From Saprospiraceae bacterium (GTDB lineage: Bacteria > Bacteroidota > Bacteroidia > Chitinophagales > Saprospiraceae), in assembly GCA_014379065.1 (NCBI GenBank), contig JACMMM010000323.1:1-9766 (forward strand): a stretch of 9,766 nucleotides of DNA. The letters are read 5' to 3'. Every line of letters starts with the position of its first letter. Positions within the stretch are counted from its first letter, which is position 1. The position numbers and the translations under genes are program-made. The notes beneath the pieces are model-generated. The model made no database searches. It saw only the letters and a program-made list of their open reading frames with translations, and was not told the origin of the DNA. Of the stretch, positions 1-7,219 are shown one piece after another.

Positions 1-540
1 CTTTTGGCGGGCACACGGGTATCGCCCCCGGCGGTGAGGTACTTTCGGGTGATGCCTTCGCCAAAAGCCGCACGGAGTTTGGCCTGGCAGTCGGGCGTGT
101 TTTCCCATGCGGGAGCACCGGGCCTGTCGCGGCCTTTGCCGAAGATGCCTGAATAGCAGGCATCCAGCGCGATCAGGATGCGGGGACATTTCATAGAGTG
201 CGCCAAATCCCGCAGCGCAGCGTGGGAGAACCACGAATCGTAAGTGGGGTCATTGTACAAGCCGTCCTTTGGCACGAGGTAGCCCTGGTCGCTGTCGGCG
301 TCGTGTACGCCATGCATGGAAAAGAAGACCAGAAGTTGGTCTTTCGGCCCGTAGGTTTTGCGCTTGTACTCTCCCAAGGTCTGCACGATCTTGGCGCGGG
401 TAGCGTCGGTCACAGTTTGCACGACGAAACCGTACTGGTCGCGGAGCAGGTCGCCGATGGCCTTGACTTCTGCGGGGGCGTTGTCAAGGGTAGTCCAGCC
501 GTCGTCGAACTTTGAGGCGACGAAGAAGAGGGCGTAGTCT
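1..540. repeat. Near-identical duplicate of 3444-3983 (caspase core)
   Basis: This block aligns to 3444-3983 with no gap over 540 bases. By hand count there are about 40 mismatches (about 93% identity). The first 119 bases are identical, mismatches cluster between about 132 and 231, and the rest has a few per line. The two blocks encode the caspase cores of two array members. The duplicate probably continues beyond the left edge. Confidence 0.93.
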
Positions 541-608
541 TTTCCAATACGCTGGGCGAAGGCCAGTAAAGGGGCAAAGAAGAGTAAGGTGAGGAGGCGT
601 TTTTTCAT
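1..608 (-). CDS. Exported caspase-like protease, 3' part beyond the window edge
   Basis: This is a partial gene: 202 codons are visible from the ATG at 608 and the frame is still open at base 1. Residues 1-19 form a signal peptide (basic MKKR, leucine-rich core, AFA|Q cleavage site). The caspase large subunit follows, with the catalytic histidine in SMHG (His99) and the nucleophile in LDACYSG (Cys151). Asp149, two residues before the cysteine, is the position that lines the S1 pocket of metacaspases, so cleavage after Arg or Lys is expected by family knowledge. The visible part ends in the p20-p10 linker, so the small subunit and tail are unknown. Mature residues 21-202 differ from the 2354-4051 product at only 9 positions, while the signal peptide resembles that of the 651-2321 gene. 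The gap to the upstream gene is 42 bases, which suggests co-transcription. Confidence 0.9.
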   Translation of the reverse strand, partial: MKKRLLTLLFFAPLLAFAQRIGKDYALFFVASKFDDGWTTLDNAPAEVKAIGDLLRDQYGFVVQTVTDATRAKIVQTLGEYKRKTYGPKDQLLVFFSMHGVHDADSDQGYLVPKDGLYNDPTYDSWFSHAALRDLAHSMKCPRILIALDACYSGIFGKGRDRPGAPAWENTPDCQAKLRAAFGEGITRKYLTAGGDTRVPAK

Positions 609-616
609 GGCAGGGT
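531..616. repeat. Signal-peptide segment homologous to 2244-2329
   Basis: These 86 bases align without gaps to 2244-2329 with 15 mismatches by hand count. They include the signal-peptide codons and 8 bases before the ATG that are identical (ACCCTGCC on the coding strand). The neighbouring caspase block instead matches 3444-3983, so the gene at the left edge is a mosaic. Confidence 0.8.
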
Positions 617-650
617 AAAGATTGGGCTTAGAAGATAAACGAGATAGAGG

Positions 651-2321
651 TTATTTTGTCCTGGCAAGCCGAAAGCCAACCATAATTCCATTAGTGTTTG
701 GCGTTTCCGAGTCTCGATTTGATACTCGCAATTGCTTGGAAAAATTACCAACTGAGCCACCTTTTATTACACGATTGGTACCGTTGATTGGCCCCATAGG
801 ATTTATTGACGGGCTGTTTAGATAATAATTGGCATCGTACCAATCATAGCACCACTCCCATAAGTTGCCACTCATGTCAAATAAACCAAGCTCATTGGGC
901 TTTTTCTTGCCAACAGGTTGTTGTTTTGTACTTCCTGCCCAAGCAACATCAGTAGCTACATTACTACCAGCGAATTTATAGCCTTGGCTTTGATTACCTC
1001 CTCTAGCAGCATACTCCCATTCTGCTTCGGTAGGTAGGCGATAATTTTTATCAGGGTATTGAACATTGAGCTTTTTGATAAACTTATCCACTTCGTTCCA
1101 ACTTGTCTTTACCGGGCATACATCGCAGCCCTTATTCCTATCAGGATTACTACCCATGATGTGCATCCATTGTTCTTTAGTTACTTCGCATCTGCCAATA
1201 TAAAAATCAGAGATTGTGACTTGATGGGCTGGTCTTTCATTGTTGCCACAATCGTCCAGATCACCAGTGCAACCCATCGTAAAAGCCCCCCCTTTAACAA
1301 AAACGAGCCCGAAGGGATCTGGAATTTCTTCTCCAGTATCAGGTTTTGCGGGTGTTTTTTCAGAAATTTTTGGTTCTGGCATTTTGATCTTAGCAAAAGC
1401 GGCCTCGCAAAATGCCCCCTTTGGGCACCACTCATCAATGTACTTCTGATAGTTTTGGGCGGCATCTGCGGCTGTCCATGCAGCAAAATCACGCATGGAT
1501 ATTTGTTCTGGTGTTTCGGCATTCACTTTTTCTCTTGCGCAACTTCCTTTCCGCACAAACACAAAATCCCCACCAGGTTCATGCCCTTTGAAAGTGCCGC
1601 TTTCCGGTCTCGGGTTTTCCACTTTGCCGAGGTAATATTCGAGGTCATCGAAACGCACAATACCGTTCTCTCCCCCTTTGCGCAAAGCTTCAAGGAAACG
1701 GCTTGCAAAAAGCGATTTGGCTGGGGTCTTGGATTCTTTGTTTCCTGAGGAGCAATACTGCCGACCCGAGTACCGAAGCATCCTGGCCACCCGCTGGGCA
1801 CAATCTTCAGACTGGGCGAACGTAGGCACATCGGGCCGGGACTTGTTTCGGATGCCAAAAGCGCCTGAGTGACAGGCATCCAAGGCGAGCAGCACATGTT
1901 TCGCTTTACAACGGGCGAGGAAACCACTGAGATCATCGTAACTCAGCCAAGTTTCGCCGTAATCATCTTTAAGTGCACCATCTGAACCAATCAAGAAGCC
2001 TCGTTCAGAGGTTTCTTCATAATGGCCGTGCATGGAGAAGAAAAAAAGCACCTGATCCTCTGTGGTGAGGCGGTCGTTATAGGCTTTGAGTTTGGCAAGT
2101 ATTTGCGCCTTGCTGGGGTTGGCCACGGCCTCGCAAGTGAACCCGAAATTGGTTTCGAGTTCGGTCCTGAGTTGGGTGGCCTCGGTGGCGGTTTCGGGCA
2201 GTTTCGTCCAGCCAGGCTTAAAGTCGGTGACGTAGAAGAAGACGGCGTAGTCTTTGCCGGGGCGCTGGGCGAAGGCCAGAAGTGGGGCAAGGAAGAGGAG
2301 GCTGAGGCAGAGTTTTTTCAT
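651..2321 (-). CDS. Exported caspase-like protease with C-terminal FGE-sulfatase (SUMF1-like) domain
   Basis: The product is 556 residues. Residues 1-18 are a signal peptide (LLAFA|Q). The caspase core spans about 24-260, with His98 in SMHG and Cys150 in LDACHSG, the classical metacaspase DACHSG form. The core ends at GDFVFVRKGSC. Residues 279-312 are a helical segment with the pair Cys299/Cys305. Residues 335-555 form an FGE-sulfatase fold recognised by LVFVKGGAFTMG, YRLPTEAEWEYAARGG (427-442), LFDMSGNLWEWC and a final VGFRLAR. True formylglycine-generating enzymes use two cysteines near the C-terminus. Here the segment after RVIKGGS (517-523) has none, so catalysis is unlikely and a binding role is more plausible. 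It is the most diverged core of the left-hand copies. The FGE half is visibly more AT-rich than the caspase half. It lies 32 bases downstream of the next gene. The product is probably periplasmic or secreted. Confidence 0.93.
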   Translation of the reverse strand: MKKLCLSLLFLAPLLAFAQRPGKDYAVFFYVTDFKPGWTKLPETATEATQLRTELETNFGFTCEAVANPSKAQILAKLKAYNDRLTTEDQVLFFFSMHGHYEETSERGFLIGSDGALKDDYGETWLSYDDLSGFLARCKAKHVLLALDACHSGAFGIRNKSRPDVPTFAQSEDCAQRVARMLRYSGRQYCSSGNKESKTPAKSLFASRFLEALRKGGENGIVRFDDLEYYLGKVENPRPESGTFKGHEPGGDFVFVRKGSCAREKVNAETPEQISMRDFAAWTAADAAQNYQKYIDEWCPKGAFCEAAFAKIKMPEPKISEKTPAKPDTGEEIPDPFGLVFVKGGAFTMGCTGDLDDCGNNERPAHQVTISDFYIGRCEVTKEQWMHIMGSNPDRNKGCDVCPVKTSWNEVDKFIKKLNVQYPDKNYRLPTEAEWEYAARGGNQSQGYKFAGSNVATDVAWAGSTKQQPVGKKKPNELGLFDMSGNLWEWCYDWYDANYYLNSPSINPMGPINGTNRVIKGGSVGNFSKQLRVSNRDSETPNTNGIMVGFRLARTK

Positions 2322-2329
2322 GGCAGGGT
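2244..2329. repeat. Signal-peptide segment homologous to 531-616
   Basis: This is the partner of the 531-616 segment, at the start of the 651-2321 gene. The shared leader of eight bases before the ATG is not found before the other array genes, so the two starts have a recent common origin. Confidence 0.8.
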
Positions 2330-2353
2330 GATGTTGTGTAAAAGAATCAAAGG

Positions 2354-4051
2354 TTAATTCGTCCTAGCAAGCCGAAAGCCAATGCCGCTGTTGCGATAAT
2401 CGGGCGCGTAGTCGTTGCGATTCGCTGCCCGGCAGTACAGCGGGGAGAGGCTCCACGACCCGCCGCGGACAACGCGATTGGATCCCGTATCCGGCCCGGT
2501 CGGGTTTTTAGCGGGGCTACTTTTGTAATAGTCCGGGCCGTACCAGTCGCTGCACCATTCATAAACATTGCCGCTCATGTCATGCAAGCCCAAGGCATTG
2601 GGCAAAAATTTGCCTACTGGAGCGGTATTTTTATAACCATCGTCCGCTGACTCAGTTTTCCATGAGTACTCACAGTTTTTGTCACAAAAATTTGCATATT
2701 TGTAAAGTTCTCTTTTTTCTGATGTGCCAGAATAAGCAAAACTGTTGGTTTTGTTGCCACCCTTGGCCGCGTACTCCCATTCAGCCTCAGTGGGCAGGCG
2801 GTAGTTTTCCCCGGTCTGCTTATTGATTTTTGTGATAAACTTATGAATGTCCTCCCAGCTCACTTGCTCTACCGGGCAGTTGTCGCAGTTTTTAAAACTG
2901 GAGGGATTGTCGCCCATCACGTCGCGCCACTGTTTTTGCGTCACTTCGAATTTCCCAATATAGAAATCAGAGAGTTCCACAGCTTGCTGCTGCTCGTCGC
3001 TGCTTCGGTCGGCTTCTGTGGAGGGGCTGCCAATCTGGAAAGTGCTGCCTTTGATGAATACCATACCGTCGGGCATGAGGGTTCCTGTGAAGGGTGTGTT
3101 TGAGAGGGTACGCTTAATGGCTGCCTCAGCCTCCTCGGTGTACAAGCAAAGCCCACAGTCCCGCAGGTATTTTCGGTAAGCCGCCAGCGTATTGCCAGAC
3201 TCAGCCTCGCGCCACTGGATCTTGTCTTGATCTACTGCGCCGCCAGTAGACGGCGTAGCCTGTGCCCCGCAGCCATTTTTCCGCACAAACACAAAATCCC
3301 CATCCGTTCCAGGAATGAAATTACCCCAAGTAGGTCTTGGGTCGCGGAACTCGTCGAGTTTGGCCATGAGTTCCGTATAGGAGAGAAGATCGTCGCTGCC
3401 CGCGCCCGTTTTGAGGGCCACCTGCCATTGGGCAGCAAAGATGCTTTTGGCGGGCACACGGGTATCGCCCCCGGCGGTGAGGTACTTTCGGGTGATGCCT
3501 TCGCCAAAAGCCGCACGGAGTTTGGCCTGGCAGTCGGGCGTGTTTTCCCATGCGGGAGCACCAGGCCTGTCGCGACCTTTGCCGAAGATGCCCGAGTAAC
3601 AGGCATCGAGCGCAACGAGCACGCGGGGGCATTTCATGGAATGTACCAAGTCGCGCAGCGCGGCATGAGAGAACCACGAATCGTAAGTGGGGTCATTGTA
3701 CAAGCCGTCCTTTGGCACGAGGTAGCCCTGATCACTGTCGGCATCGTGTACGCCGTGCATGGAAAAGAAGACAAGAAGTTGGTCTTGCGGCCCGTAGGTT
3801 TTGCGCTTGTACTCTCCCAAGGTTTGTACGATTTTGGCGCGGGTGGCGTCGGTCACGGTTTGCACGATGAAGCCGTATTGGTCGCGGAGCAGTTCGCCGA
3901 TGGCCTTGACTTCTGCGGGGGCGTTGTCGAGGGTGGTCCAGCCGTCGTCGAACTTGGAGGCGACGAAGAAGACGGCGTAGTCTTGGCCAGTGCGCTGGGC
4001 ATGGATGCTGAGCACAGGTATGAGTAGGGCAATAAGAATTAGGTTTTTCAT
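2354..4051 (-). CDS. Exported caspase-like protease with C-terminal FGE-sulfatase (SUMF1-like) domain
   Basis: The product is 565 residues. The signal peptide is 1-18 (SIHA|Q). The caspase core runs from about 24 to 261 with His99 (SMHG), Asp149 and Cys151 (LDACYSG), and it ends at GDFVFVRKNGC. A helical segment at 277-313 carries Cys299/Cys302. The FGE-sulfatase domain covers about 322-564, with MVFIKGSTFQIGS, YRLPTEAEWEYAAKGG (417-432), LHDMSGNVYEWCSDWY and RVVRGGSWS (526-534). One cysteine (Cys540 in LYCRAANR) lies in the terminal region, not the pair used by formylglycine-generating enzymes, so the fold is probably a ligand-binding version. An insert around 445-475 with two cysteines is absent from the FGE domain of the downstream neighbour. 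The caspase part is the closest relative of the truncated copy at the left edge. The upstream gap of 66 bases is the longest in the array and shows no clear promoter. Confidence 0.93.
   Translation of the reverse strand: MKNLILIALLIPVLSIHAQRTGQDYAVFFVASKFDDGWTTLDNAPAEVKAIGELLRDQYGFIVQTVTDATRAKIVQTLGEYKRKTYGPQDQLLVFFSMHGVHDADSDQGYLVPKDGLYNDPTYDSWFSHAALRDLVHSMKCPRVLVALDACYSGIFGKGRDRPGAPAWENTPDCQAKLRAAFGEGITRKYLTAGGDTRVPAKSIFAAQWQVALKTGAGSDDLLSYTELMAKLDEFRDPRPTWGNFIPGTDGDFVFVRKNGCGAQATPSTGGAVDQDKIQWREAESGNTLAAYRKYLRDCGLCLYTEEAEAAIKRTLSNTPFTGTLMPDGMVFIKGSTFQIGSPSTEADRSSDEQQQAVELSDFYIGKFEVTQKQWRDVMGDNPSSFKNCDNCPVEQVSWEDIHKFITKINKQTGENYRLPTEAEWEYAAKGGNKTNSFAYSGTSEKRELYKYANFCDKNCEYSWKTESADDGYKNTAPVGKFLPNALGLHDMSGNVYEWCSDWYGPDYYKSSPAKNPTGPDTGSNRVVRGGSWSLSPLYCRAANRNDYAPDYRNSGIGFRLARTN
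3444..3983. repeat. Near-identical duplicate of 1-540 (caspase core)
   Basis: This is the second copy of the block described at 1-540, inside the 2354-4051 gene. The similarity ends abruptly at the codons of the signal peptidase site: beyond about 4000 the signal-peptide coding DNA no longer resembles the left copy. Confidence 0.93.
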
Positions 4052-4117
4052 AATAGAAAGGATTCGTCAACGTATTCGCCATTGCCTATGTTGAGCCAAG
4101 AAGCAGGCACTGTAAAT

Positions 4118-5830
4118 TCAATGTGCTAGCATTCCCGATTCCAATTCCCGCTTTTCCTCGCCCAGCTCCGCGTACCGAACTTTCAGACCATAATCTCCGC
4201 CAGTGTTGAAATAGACGATGCGAATGGAGTGCCAGCCTTTTTGTAGGTTTGCTATTCCAGTTTTTTCGGTCATACTGTGTTCGCCGTCGTTGTTCACAAC
4301 TATTTCTCCGTCAATGGAGAGTAATGAGCCGTCATTTGATTCGGTCCAGAACCGGTAGCCACCCGTGGTGGGGATTTCAATATAGCCTTTCCACAACATG
4401 CCGCATTTGTTTTCAGCGCAATAGGGGTCTGGCTTGATGATGGTCACGTCATCGGCCTTTTCTATAAAGCCACGAATTACTTTATCTGAAGTGTAGTCGC
4501 CTCCGTCCACGGTACGTAGTTCGGCGCGAAGGCCTGCGGCGGGCTCTCGGAGCAGATTTAGAGCGGGGAACATTTTGTACAGAGTTACTTGGGCAGAGTC
4601 TGTATTGCTTGAAATAAGCCCGCGTTTGAAGGCTTTGGCGCGGACCGTGCAAGTAGCAGTTGTTGTGAATGGCACTGTATAAATCGGGGATGTTTCGATG
4701 GGTTCTGTACCGTTTGTGGTGTAGCGGATGGTAGCGCCGAGGGTTTTGGTGGATATTTTCACAACCGGTTTTACCGTCTTTGGATCGTAGACAACTTCGA
4801 TCTCAGGCTTGGAAATAATTTCGCCTAAGTCCTTTGTCGTTTTAGCAGGTTGAGGCATTGTAGCCTTCAATCTGCCAATAGCTGCCTCTGCGTCCTCCTT
4901 ATAAAGGCAATAGTCACCACAATTGCGGAGATATTTGCGGTAAGCATCAAGGGTATTAGCGGCCTCGGCCTCATGCCATTGGGCTTTGTCTTTATCAGAA
5001 GCACTCAGGACAGCAGTGGCTGGGGAAGCTGATGTTGCCCCGCAGCGATTTTTCCGCACAAAGACAAAATCCCCAAAAGTGCTGCGCACAAAATCGCCCC
5101 AAACAGGGCGCGGATCTCGGAATTGATCCAGCGTAGCAGCCAATTCTGAAAAAGAAAGCAAACCATCATCGCCATAGCCTTGCTGGAGCGCACGGTGCCA
5201 CTGGACTGCAAAATCGCTTTTGGCAGGCACCCGCTGGTCGCCCCCGGCGGCTACATACTTTCGGGTCTGGTCACTGCCCTTGAAGGCGGCCTTTACTCGA
5301 GATTGGCAGTCATTGTTGGTCTCCCATGCGGCAGCAGTGGGTCGGTCGCGGCTGCCGCCAAAAATACCCGAATAACAAGCATCCAGCGACACCAGCACCC
5401 GGCGGCAGGGGATGGACGCCGCTATATCCGCCAGTTGACTGTGTGCAAGCCAAGACTCGTAAATGGGGTCGTCGTAAAGGCCGTCCTTCGGAATGAGGTA
5501 GCCTTTGTCGCTGCCAGCATCGTGGTAGCCGTGCATGGAAAAGAAGAGCAGGAGTTGATCTTCAGGGCCGTACTGCTTGCGCTTGTACTCTCCCATCGTG
5601 CGCAAGATGTCGCTCCGTTTGGCATCTGCCACGATGCGCACGTCAAAGCCATAGCCGTCGCGGAGGTCAGCGGCGAGGAGATTGGCCTCGGTGGGTGCAT
5701 CGGGGAGGGGCTTCCATTTGTCGTCGAACTTGGAGGCGACGAAGAAGATGGCGTAATCCTTACCGCTGCGTTGAGCGAGGCAAGAGAGACACGGCCAAAG
5801 TAGGGCGAACAAAAGGCAGATGTTTTTCAT
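4118..5830 (-). CDS. Exported caspase-like protease with chitobiase-C-like and PA14 domains
   Basis: The product is 570 residues from the ATG at 5830. A GTG at 5848 would add six residues and overlap the upstream stop by one base, but the ATG gives a standard signal peptide (1-19, SCLA|Q) and is preferred. The caspase core is about 25-263 with His100 (SMHG), Asp150 and Cys152 (LDACYSG). The helical segment at 281-322 has Cys304/Cys308. Residues 341-416 resemble the chitobiase/beta-hexosaminidase C-terminal domain: the run from ATIRYTTNG to ISSNT is typical. Residues 430-555 fit PA14 (GYIEIPTTGGYRFWTESNDG, then SIDGEIVVNNDGEHS and GGDYGLKVRY). Both families are common on secreted carbohydrate-active or adhesive proteins, so the tail probably binds glycans or a surface. 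No glycosidase catalytic domain is present. The start lies 17 bases after the preceding stop. Confidence 0.93.
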   Translation of the reverse strand: MKNICLLFALLWPCLSCLAQRSGKDYAIFFVASKFDDKWKPLPDAPTEANLLAADLRDGYGFDVRIVADAKRSDILRTMGEYKRKQYGPEDQLLLFFSMHGYHDAGSDKGYLIPKDGLYDDPIYESWLAHSQLADIAASIPCRRVLVSLDACYSGIFGGSRDRPTAAAWETNNDCQSRVKAAFKGSDQTRKYVAAGGDQRVPAKSDFAVQWHRALQQGYGDDGLLSFSELAATLDQFRDPRPVWGDFVRSTFGDFVFVRKNRCGATSASPATAVLSASDKDKAQWHEAEAANTLDAYRKYLRNCGDYCLYKEDAEAAIGRLKATMPQPAKTTKDLGEIISKPEIEVVYDPKTVKPVVKISTKTLGATIRYTTNGTEPIETSPIYTVPFTTTATCTVRAKAFKRGLISSNTDSAQVTLYKMFPALNLLREPAAGLRAELRTVDGGDYTSDKVIRGFIEKADDVTIIKPDPYCAENKCGMLWKGYIEIPTTGGYRFWTESNDGSLLSIDGEIVVNNDGEHSMTEKTGIANLQKGWHSIRIVYFNTGGDYGLKVRYAELGEEKRELESGMLAH

Positions 5831-5847
5831 GAGTGAAACAGTTGTCA

Positions 5848-7164
5848 CTATAGTTTTTTATAAGTTGATTGCGTCGTCTCGATGAGCCCTTCTTTTTTAC
5901 TATAAATCATGGCGTCATCTATTATTTTTAATGTCTTAGTTACAAATACTGTTTCTAATGAACCCTCGTGGCCTGTCCGCATACTTCTCCTCTTATTAGA
6001 TGTAAAATTGGTCAAATTTTGTTTCAAAAGAAGGTCCTGCTTAAAAATTCCATTAAACGTATCATGGCCGCTCATCTGGACACTATAGGCATTATCAGGA
6101 GTAAAAATAAATTGATCAATAATGATTGTATCAGGCCCTGCGCCAGAATACTTTATCCAAGTCCCAATAAACTTATTCCCGGCGACCAAACTAGCGCATT
6201 TCAATTTTGCAATTTCCTCGTCAGCTTGTTTGCAAAAAATTCCATTGGGGCAATAGTTGGTTTTATATTCTTGGAAGGCTTTGCAAGTATTTGCCGTGTA
6301 GGCTTCTGACCACGCGAGGGCTTCATAAGCACGGTCGCCCTGAGCTTTTGTTTTGGATGCAGTGGTGGTGGTGGCACAACCATTTTTTCTTACAAACACA
6401 AAATCACCCGTGGTACTTCTATCAAAATCACCCCAGGTGGGACGGGGATCTTTAAACTGATCGAGGGTGGCAACCAATTCTGAAAACGAAAGCAAGCCAT
6501 CCTCTCCCGCGCCAATTTTTAAGGCCCGGAGCCATTGAATGGCAAACTCACTTTTTTTCGGTACGCGCACGTCTCCGCCAGCAGCCGTGTATTTCCGTGT
6601 CTTTGCTTCTCCTTTAAAAGCAGATGCAAGTTTGGCATCACAAGCATTTCCGTTTTCCCAGGCAGCAGCGGTGGGCTTATCCATATTACCTCCGAAAATG
6701 CCTGAATAGCAGGCATCTAAAGAAACCATTACTCTTCGGCAAGGCATAGAGGAGGCTATCTCTGCAAGTGTGCTGTGCGAAAGCCATGATTCAAAAATTG
6801 GGTCGTCGTACAAACCATCTTTGGGAATGAGGTATCCCTTGTCGCTGCCCGGATCATGGTAGCCATGCATTGTAAAATACACCAGCAATTGGTCATTTGT
6901 GCCATAGGTCTTTTTCTTGTACTCGCTCAAAGTACGGAAGATGTCAGCGCGACGAGCATCCGATACTATCCGCACCTCAAAGCCATATTGGTCTCTAAGT
7001 TCTGCGGCAATTTTATTCACCTCGTCAAGAGAATAAGGTAAATCGGTCCAATTATGGTCGAACTTGGAGGCGACGAAAAAAACAGCGTAGTCCTTACCGC
7101 TCCGCTGAGCAGAGGCTGACAAACTTAGCAACAAAGCTGTAAAAAAGTAAAATAGTGCTTTCAT
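5848..7164 (-). CDS. Exported caspase-like protease with short unrecognised C-terminal domain
   Basis: The product is 438 residues, the shortest complete member. The signal peptide is 1-19 (SASA|Q). The caspase core is about 25-263 with His100 in TMHG (the other five have SMHG), Asp150 and Cys152 (LDACYSG), and it ends at GDFVFVRKNGC. Its core resembles the 4118-5830 product most (shared YLIPKDGLYDDPI, GLLSFSEL, ATLDQF). The helical segment at 282-323 carries Cys305/Cys311 plus Cys294 and Cys323. Residues 325-438 match no family I recognise. They begin with GNKFIGTW, have alternating hydrophobic and polar stretches suggesting beta strands, and include a basic patch (SNKRRSMR). The GxW start recalls lipocalin-like domains, but that is only a guess. 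The tail DNA is AT-rich (18 G+C of 60 at 5881-5940), unlike the caspase part. The gap to the upstream gene is 55 bases. Confidence 0.92.
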   Translation of the reverse strand: MKALFYFFTALLLSLSASAQRSGKDYAVFFVASKFDHNWTDLPYSLDEVNKIAAELRDQYGFEVRIVSDARRADIFRTLSEYKKKTYGTNDQLLVYFTMHGYHDPGSDKGYLIPKDGLYDDPIFESWLSHSTLAEIASSMPCRRVMVSLDACYSGIFGGNMDKPTAAAWENGNACDAKLASAFKGEAKTRKYTAAGGDVRVPKKSEFAIQWLRALKIGAGEDGLLSFSELVATLDQFKDPRPTWGDFDRSTTGDFVFVRKNGCATTTTASKTKAQGDRAYEALAWSEAYTANTCKAFQEYKTNYCPNGIFCKQADEEIAKLKCASLVAGNKFIGTWIKYSGAGPDTIIIDQFIFTPDNAYSVQMSGHDTFNGIFKQDLLLKQNLTNFTSNKRRSMRTGHEGSLETVFVTKTLKIIDDAMIYSKKEGLIETTQSTYKKL

Positions 7165-7219
7165 AAAAAATTTCAGTTTTTACGAGACGTGGTGGGAAGG
7201 TAGGTTCAACCGTTTTACA

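Noticed and set aside
2322..2372. Bacteroidota-type promoter (TAACCTTTG) before the 651-2321 gene
   Set aside because: The spacing between TA and TTTG is three bases, not two, and I see no good TTTG box near -33. It overlaps the end of the preceding gene.
2354..3090. Diversity-generating retroelement acting on the FGE domains
   Set aside because: FGE-like folds are common targets of such systems, but there is no reverse transcriptase, template repeat or adenine-specific substitution pattern in the window.
3227..4027. Long plus-strand open frame of 266 codons, and similar ones at 5180-5803 and 1059-1748
   Set aside because: They lie fully antisense to clear caspase genes and recur at the same place in different paralogues, which is what a conserved GC-rich coding strand produces. 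Their translations show no domain.
4067..4094. Hairpin in the 66-base gap (TCAACGTA with TATGTTGA)
   Set aside because: The transcript strand has a mismatch in an eight-base stem, the loop is 12 bases and no U-run follows, so it is not a convincing terminator.
5771..5830. Lipoprotein signal in the 4118-5830 product (cysteines at 14 and 17)
   Set aside because: The residues before each cysteine do not fit a lipobox, and the LA|Q site of the paralogues is present just after.
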